From: Bacillota bacterium
GTDB lineage: Bacteria; Bacillota; Clostridia; Lachnospirales; Lachnospiraceae
Assembly (NCBI GenBank): GCA_023395555.1
Contig: JAEWYQ010000062.1
Span: 1 to 37,835, forward strand
DNA: 37,835 bases
Reading direction: 5' to 3'
This document shows, piece by piece, positions 33,065 through 37,835 of this stretch. The notes under the pieces are model-generated. The model made no database searches, was not told the DNA's origin, and was given only the letters and a program-made list of their open reading frames with translations. How positions within the stretch are numbered: position 1 is the stretch's first letter; the number at the start of each line of letters is the position of its first letter. The position numbers and the translations under genes are program-made.

Positions 33065-34234
33065 ATGTTGAAGGATAAGGTACAGGAGCAAATGGACCGG
33101 GCGGTGGAGGCGGGCGATAATGCAGGCTGCAGCCTGCTGGTGCTGAAAGAGGGCGAGGAAGTCCTTTACTGTCAGTCGGGTTATGCGGATATAGAACAAA
33201 AGAAGAAGATAGAAAGAGATACCATCTTCCGAATATTTTCCATGACAAAGCCGGTTACGGCAGCAGCTGTAATGATGCTTGCGGAAGAAGGGAAACTGAG
33301 TTTGCTGGAACCGGTCGGCGCATATCTGCCGGGATTTAAGAATCAGAAGGTGGTAAAGGGAGGGACCTTGGTTTCTGCCGAACATGAGATGTTTATCCGA
33401 GATCTTATGAATATGACAGGGGGATTGGTGTACCCGGATGATGCCACGATACCCGGCAGGGCAACGGGGAAGGTCTATGAGTCAATCGAAAAAGATGGGA
33501 TTTCCACCTTGGATGCCGCAAACCGGTTCGGACAATGCCCGCTTCTGTTCCAGCCGGGAGCGGAGTGGCGGTATGGCGTTTCTGCGGATGTGCTGGGCGC
33601 TGTTGTAGAGGTGGTTTCCGGAATGAAATATGGAGATTTTCTAAAGGAAAGGATATTTGACCCTTTGGGTATGAAGGATACCGCTTTTTATGTGCCGCAG
33701 GAGAAACAGGCAAGGCTGGCAAAAACATACTCTCTGACGGAGGAGGGGCGGCCCATGGAAGAAACCGGAGGACTTCTTGCAATTCCTGCAAGGATGGAGA
33801 AGGAGCCGGCTTTTGAATCGGGAGGAGCGGGTCTTGGCTCTACTGCGGATGATTATGCGCGTTTTGGCGCTATGCTGATCCATGGAGGAACCGCAAACGG
33901 ACATCAGCTTCTTCGCCCCAGGACGGTGGACTTTTTAACGAAGAGCAGTCTGACGGAGAGGCAGCAGAAAGATTTTACAAGGATGATTTTGAATAATCCG
34001 GGATACACCTATGGAAATCTTATGAGAGTGTTGAAGTATCGTCCATGCTCCGGATGTATGGCTTCTCCGGGAGAGTACGGATGGGGCGGCGCCCTGGGAA
34101 CAGGCTTCAGCAATTCACCGAAAGAAAAAATTACGATGGTTTATATGATGCAAAGAATGAAGGGCGGAAAGGCCGACCTGTTCCTTCGATTATATAATAT
34201 GATTATGAGTGAGCTTGGCGGCCCCATAGAGTAA
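33065..34234 (+). CDS. Class C beta-lactamase-fold serine hydrolase (esterase/DD-peptidase-like)
   Basis: 389 residues from the ATG at 33065 (GGAGG upstream). Catalytic SMTK (Ser59, Lys62) and a YGVSADVLG segment matching the tyrosine motif of EstB-like esterases. The C-terminal GWGGALGTGF stands where the KTG-like motif is expected. No signal peptide, so peptidoglycan is an unlikely substrate and a cytoplasmic esterase or deacylase is more likely. It follows the MBL gene by about 20 bases and ends the operon. It could remove acyl groups from imported glycans; this is inference. Confidence 0.88.
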   Translation: MLKDKVQEQMDRAVEAGDNAGCSLLVLKEGEEVLYCQSGYADIEQKKKIERDTIFRIFSMTKPVTAAAVMMLAEEGKLSLLEPVGAYLPGFKNQKVVKGGTLVSAEHEMFIRDLMNMTGGLVYPDDATIPGRATGKVYESIEKDGISTLDAANRFGQCPLLFQPGAEWRYGVSADVLGAVVEVVSGMKYGDFLKERIFDPLGMKDTAFYVPQEKQARLAKTYSLTEEGRPMEETGGLLAIPARMEKEPAFESGGAGLGSTADDYARFGAMLIHGGTANGHQLLRPRTVDFLTKSSLTERQQKDFTRMILNNPGYTYGNLMRVLKYRPCSGCMASPGEYGWGGALGTGFSNSPKEKITMVYMMQRMKGGKADLFLRLYNMIMSELGGPIE

Positions 34235-34265
34235 AAGCGGATTAATTGACGGGTGCCGGATTTTA

Positions 34266-34294
34266 ATGACATTTTAGGCATTTTATGGTATAAT
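34266..34294 (+). promoter_or_regulatory. Promoter of the ROK repressor gene
   Basis: ATGACA (34266-34271), 17 bases, TATAAT (34289-34294) with TG at the extended position. Confidence 0.78.
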
Positions 34295-34377
34295 GTTGAA
34301 AATATTATAAATGACTGAAATAGCATACGGCAGAAACATATTATTTAGGAAAACATATGAATTTAAGGAGAAATCAA

Positions 34378-35595
34378 ATGAGCAGCCAGCATGGTACCAA
34401 CCTTACCAGCATTAAAGAAAATAACAGAGCGCTTGCCCTGCAGCTTATTGCGACAGAACAATCTGTTTCCCGTGTTGATTTGGCCCGGAAGATGCATCTG
34501 ACCAAAACAACCCTGGGTAATATTGTTTCAGAATTGATCGAGAAAGAAATCATTAATGAGTATGGCGGTCAGGAAAAGACGTCAGAGCTATCCCTTGGAC
34601 GCCGTCCCATTACCTTGGATTTATCACCGGCCTCCCCTCTTATCGCAGGAATGCTGATTAAAAGAAATTTGCTTACGGTAATCCTTGCTGATTTAAAGGG
34701 GAATATTAAAGAACAGGCAAATTATGAATACAGCACACTGGACAGGGATCTGCTGGTGAATGAACTGATTACCATGTATGAGGAGCTTTCTGCGGGACAA
34801 TCAAGGAAGATTGTTGCCATTGGCATATCCTCCATCGGTCCTGTTGATACGGTAAAACAAATGATTCTGTCACCGGCAAATTTCTGGGACATTCATGATC
34901 TGCCTATCGGTTCCATTATCAGCGAAAAAACAGGTCTGCCGACCTTCCTGATCCATGACTGCAGTGCCGGTGCCTTGGCTGAAAAGCTTTACGGAAATAA
35001 AATGAATTCATACAACAATATGCTTTACCTTCATATTATGAATGGTATTGGTGTTGGCTATATCTTATATGGCAAGGTTTATGACGGAAATTCCGGCCAG
35101 AGCGGTCAACTGGGACATATGTCCATCCACCTGGACGGCCCAAAGTGTAATTGCGGCAACACCGGGTGTCTGGAATTGTATGCGAACATTGAAAAAATGA
35201 ATGAAAAGATCCGCGCACTGCGTGAAACCTACCCATTATCTTCGACTCTTCCTGCAAAGCCGTATTATACATGGGAAGATATTATCGGCGCTGCCGCTTC
35301 CTCTGATTTTCTTGCATTATCAGCCTTAGATGATTTCTGCACCTACCTGGTCCGCGCGCTTCGCAACACTTTAAATCTTCTGGATATCCACAATATTATT
35401 GTGGGTTACAATGCGCCCTGCCGGACCACTATATTGGAGGATGTGCTTAGCTCCAAATTAAATGCCCGGGTTCATGATACATTCACACATCCCATCGTAA
35501 TTGAGAAATCCACCTTCAGCGGCGATGCCCCCCTGATTGGTTCTATTGCTGTTGTGGCGAATAAAATTTTTAACGGCAGCTTGAATATATTTTAG
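34378..35595 (+). CDS. ROK family transcriptional regulator (NagC/XylR type)
   Basis: 405 residues from the ATG at 34378, with AAGGAG seven bases upstream; a start at 34357 is less likely. N-terminal winged helix with SRVDLARKMHLTKTTLGNIV. The ROK sugar-binding half includes the zinc cluster CNCGNTGCLE and LGHMSIHLDGP. The ATP-binding DxGGT motif is not intact, as in repressors that only sense sugars. It follows the three-hydrolase operon and is the only ROK regulator in the locus, so it is the likely local controller of the glycan genes. Confidence 0.9.
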   Translation: MSSQHGTNLTSIKENNRALALQLIATEQSVSRVDLARKMHLTKTTLGNIVSELIEKEIINEYGGQEKTSELSLGRRPITLDLSPASPLIAGMLIKRNLLTVILADLKGNIKEQANYEYSTLDRDLLVNELITMYEELSAGQSRKIVAIGISSIGPVDTVKQMILSPANFWDIHDLPIGSIISEKTGLPTFLIHDCSAGALAEKLYGNKMNSYNNMLYLHIMNGIGVGYILYGKVYDGNSGQSGQLGHMSIHLDGPKCNCGNTGCLELYANIEKMNEKIRALRETYPLSSTLPAKPYYTWEDIIGAAASSDFLALSALDDFCTYLVRALRNTLNLLDIHNIIVGYNAPCRTTILEDVLSSKLNARVHDTFTHPIVIEKSTFSGDAPLIGSIAVVANKIFNGSLNIF

Positions 35596-35602
35596 TAAGA
35601 AA

Positions 35603-36550
35603 TCATATAAACTGCAGGTTTTTCAGGATAAGAACCCAGAGAAACAGAGTGAGGATGCTGATCATTGTGGTAAGAACCACAATCTGGCCGGCCAGTTCAC
35701 CATCAGCTCCTGTTTCCACAGCCATGGTAAAGGAGGATACGGCCGTAGGTGCGGCAATAGCCCCGATCAGCGCGACAATGGCTTCTCCCCGGTAGCCTAA
35801 CAAAATAGAAGGTATTATCACCGCCAGGGGGAATAGAACCAGTTTGCCCAGGACGGTAGGGATCAGATATTTTAAATTGCCGGAGAGCCTGTTAAACTGA
35901 AAGCTTCCTCCGAGGACGACAAAGGCAAGGGGAGTGGCCACCTTGGACATAGCCGACACAGGCTCCAGAACCATGGCAGGAAGCTGGATTTTTAGAAACA
36001 GCAGGGCAAGAGCCAGGACAGAAGCTATGATCAAAGGATTCCGGAAAATACTCGTCAGAACCTTTCTGTAATTGACGGTATTGCCGCGGTAATATTCCAG
36101 GACAATGACAGCCAGCGCGTTGAACAAAGGCACCGTAAAGGCGGCCAGCAGGGATACGGTTCCGGTCCGGTCCGCGCCGTAGACAGATACGGTGATGGGT
36201 ATTCCAAAGAGAACCAGATTGCTTCGGAATACACCCTGTATCATGACACTGCATTTCTTTCTGTCCTTAACAAAAACAGGATAGAGCAGATGCATCAGAA
36301 GAGTAATCAGGAGAATGCCGGAAAAGACCATTAGCAGGAGCCTTCCGTTTCCCGGATTTAAGGCTTCCTCCGGTTTAAGGGAATAGATATTTAAAAAGAG
36401 CAGCATGGGAAGAAAAACACGAAAGACCAGCTTGTTCATTGCGTTCAGCGAATGGTCGTCCGTGATGTTTCTCTGCCGCAGGAAATAGCCGATGGACATT
36501 TGCAGGAGCAGAGGAAAGACAACGCGAAAGGACAGGATTATATTATTCAA
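35603..36550 (-). CDS. Auxin efflux carrier (AEC) family transporter
   Basis: About 315 residues with ten hydrophobic segments. VVFPLLLQMSIGYFLRQ near the N-terminus, NPLIIASVLALAL in the middle and APTAVSSFTMAVETGADGEL are the family hallmarks. AEC proteins move organic acids or amino acids such as malate or malonate. The start is placed at a TTG (36550), nine bases after AAGGAAG. An ATG at 36571 has no ribosome binding site and lies at the predicted transcription start of an extended -10 (TGCTAGAAT, about 36593-36585). It converges with the ROK repressor, with only 7 bases between stops. Confidence 0.85.
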   Translation of the reverse strand: MNNIILSFRVVFPLLLQMSIGYFLRQRNITDDHSLNAMNKLVFRVFLPMLLFLNIYSLKPEEALNPGNGRLLLMVFSGILLITLLMHLLYPVFVKDRKKCSVMIQGVFRSNLVLFGIPITVSVYGADRTGTVSLLAAFTVPLFNALAVIVLEYYRGNTVNYRKVLTSIFRNPLIIASVLALALLFLKIQLPAMVLEPVSAMSKVATPLAFVVLGGSFQFNRLSGNLKYLIPTVLGKLVLFPLAVIIPSILLGYRGEAIVALIGAIAAPTAVSSFTMAVETGADGELAGQIVVLTTMISILTLFLWVLILKNLQFI

Positions 36551-36752
36551 GAGTTTCAGCTTCCTTTTCATATGTAATGTAGATATTCTAGCATAAAAGG
36601 AGGAGAAATTCCATACAAGTTTTGGACGGAGAAAAAGATCATAAAGAAGAGATAAATTAATGTTCCGGTAACATGGCACGAATGCCTGGATTCTGAATAA
36701 ACTGTAATGAGATCAGATTATAGCAATTCTCTACGTTTATAAGGAGGTTACC

Positions 36753-37835
36753 ATGAATAGTAATTACAGGAGGGAGGCACAAGTTCAGGCAGGAATTCCC
36801 TACGACGACATAACCTGGTATGACGTTGTGGGTCAACCCTTCGGAACGGCCTCCCATTTTAATGCAATTGTATTCGGAGATGCCAATAATATTGTGGATA
36901 CGCAGGGTGCCATGGCTGTCGGCGGAAATTTTGTAAGTCCGAGAGGACTCAGCCTGGGATACGGCACCGACGGAAAGCTGACCGGAACGGGATACAGCCC
37001 GGATCTCGTAAGATTTCTGGCAGGCGGAGATGTGGCAATGCAGGGGCCGTTGGTAGTGATCGGCCACGTGGTTGGAGGAGGCAATTTCAGAGCCGCCAAC
37101 GGAAGCACATATATGATAGGAAAGGATGGCGGCACCAATCAGGCACAGCAGCTGGCGGAGCTATACAGGGCTGACAATGGAAGCCGGTATTGGAGGGTAA
37201 GCGACAGGGATAACCACTATGTGGTTTCCAGCTATGATGTACCCAGATACATTCCGGCATCCAGAGTTAGCGCAGATGTCCGGGGCTTTTTTAACGATGC
37301 AGAGGAAAGTATTCGCAATTTCCATTCCTGTATTGTTAATCTGCAGCCCAACGGAACCTCAACCCTGCATTATCATGAATGGATTCTGAGAGGAACGGAT
37401 CCTCAGCAGAATGTATTTGTGATTGATGCGCGCCCCAACGGAATACTCAACAAGGAGATACGCTTTGAGATACCGGAAGGAAGCCGCGCCATCGTAATTC
37501 TCCGCACCGGAAGCAACGCGCATCTGCAGTATGGTCTGTGGGGAGACCGGAATCTGGCAGAGCGTACCCTGTATGTGTTTGAGGATGCAAGGAACATCTT
37601 TATGGAGGTTCCGGCAGCGATCTGGGGCAGTATTCTTGCTCCCCAGGCAATGTTCCATGCGCATCAGACAGGAGGAACCGTCAGCGGTAATGCTGCATTG
37701 GGAGGCTTTGCTGTAAATCCGTCCAGTGGATTTGAGTTTCATCTTTATCCCTTTATCGGAGGAGTAGTATGCGGGGAAGTAGCACCCCAGCCGCAGCCGC
37801 AGCCCCAGCCGCAGCCGCAGCCGCAACCGCAGCCC
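36753..37835 (+). CDS. Choice-of-anchor A domain protein (partial, runs off the window)
   Basis: 361 codons are visible, open to the window edge. The choice-of-anchor A fold appears as HFNAIVFGDANNIVDTQGAM followed by AVGGNF, and later LRGTDPQQNVFVIDA, IVILRTGS, AAIWGSILAPQA and GNAALGGF. Such domains occur in surface and adhesin-like proteins. No Sec signal peptide precedes the domain: the protein starts MNSNYRREAQVQAG. After GGVVCGEV a (Pro-Gln) tract of at least eight units begins and is cut by the edge. The RBS AAGGAGGT is a full anti-Shine-Dalgarno match. Function after the repeat is unseen. Confidence 0.82.
   Translation, partial: MNSNYRREAQVQAGIPYDDITWYDVVGQPFGTASHFNAIVFGDANNIVDTQGAMAVGGNFVSPRGLSLGYGTDGKLTGTGYSPDLVRFLAGGDVAMQGPLVVIGHVVGGGNFRAANGSTYMIGKDGGTNQAQQLAELYRADNGSRYWRVSDRDNHYVVSSYDVPRYIPASRVSADVRGFFNDAEESIRNFHSCIVNLQPNGTSTLHYHEWILRGTDPQQNVFVIDARPNGILNKEIRFEIPEGSRAIVILRTGSNAHLQYGLWGDRNLAERTLYVFEDARNIFMEVPAAIWGSILAPQAMFHAHQTGGTVSGNAALGGFAVNPSSGFEFHLYPFIGGVVCGEVAPQPQPQPQPQPQPQPQP
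37788..37835 (+). repeat. Hexanucleotide tandem repeat encoding Gln-Pro
   Basis: Eight units of CAGCCG with a few silent changes (CCG/CCC, CAG/CAA), reaching the window end. A candidate for slipped-strand length variation. Confidence 0.85.

Noticed and set aside
33065..34234. Antibiotic-resistance class C beta-lactamase
   Set aside because: It has no signal peptide, and its motifs and neighbours fit an EstB-like cytoplasmic esterase better.
37788..37835. CRISPR-like repetition
   Set aside because: It is a 6-base coding repeat without spacers; no CRISPR array or cas gene is visible.

Overview
The window looks like a chromosomal piece of a low-to-mid GC Firmicute, most likely a gut-type member of Clostridia (Lachnospiraceae-like). 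The signs are strong Shine-Dalgarno sites, LplA/LplB/LplC-type sugar ABC genes without their own ATPase, tRNA genes without encoded CCA, a ferredoxin-linked 2-oxoacid oxidoreductase, and many intracellular glycosidases. The taxonomic call is inference; no rRNA is present.

Layout. (1) 1-2581: housekeeping block with a duplicated promoter segment, a cell-wall amidase, an RdgB/HAM1 nucleotide pyrophosphatase and a YfcE-type phosphodiesterase. (2) 2600-3608: a perfect consensus promoter and seven tRNA genes (Pro, Gly, Arg, His, Gln, Lys, Leu). (3) 3609 to about 15830: an accessory patchwork that starts directly after tRNA-Leu. It holds two degraded 3' ends of large serine recombinase genes in the same orientation (about 3694-3965 and 11656-11725), each followed by the same non-coding tail. 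Between and beside them lie a GntR/ABC operon damaged by a deletion fusion, a DUF3796-like membrane protein with a Cro-type regulator, a MazE/MazF-like pair, an N-terminally short ABC-2 permease, a KorAB-type oxidoreductase, a TipAS-like regulator remnant, and a MacB-type ABC exporter with a divergent TetR regulator. (4) 16004-27958: a 12-kb glycan operon, all on the + strand: ROK sugar kinase, GmhA-like SIS isomerase, GH2 beta-mannosidase, solute-binding lipoprotein, two permeases, GH106-like protein, GH36 enzyme, terminators. (5) 27989-30876: a minus-strand pair, EamA transporter and a second GH36. (6) 31158-34234: an operon of three soluble hydrolases (PHP, metallo-beta-lactamase fold, serine beta-lactamase fold). 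(7) 34378-36550: a ROK repressor and a convergent auxin-efflux-family carrier. (8) 36753 to the edge: a choice-of-anchor A protein with a Pro-Gln repeat, cut by the window end.

How it fits together. The substrate-binding lipoprotein and permeases would import an oligosaccharide using a shared ATPase encoded elsewhere. None of the glycosidases has a signal peptide, so cleavage (beta-mannosyl, alpha-galactosyl-type and probably rhamnosyl-type bonds) should be cytoplasmic. The released sugars would be phosphorylated by the ROK kinase and perhaps isomerised by the SIS protein. The distal ROK repressor is a candidate regulator. The two least explained parts are the kinase plus phosphoheptose-isomerase-like pair heading a glycosidase operon, and the PHP/MBL/serine hydrolase trio.
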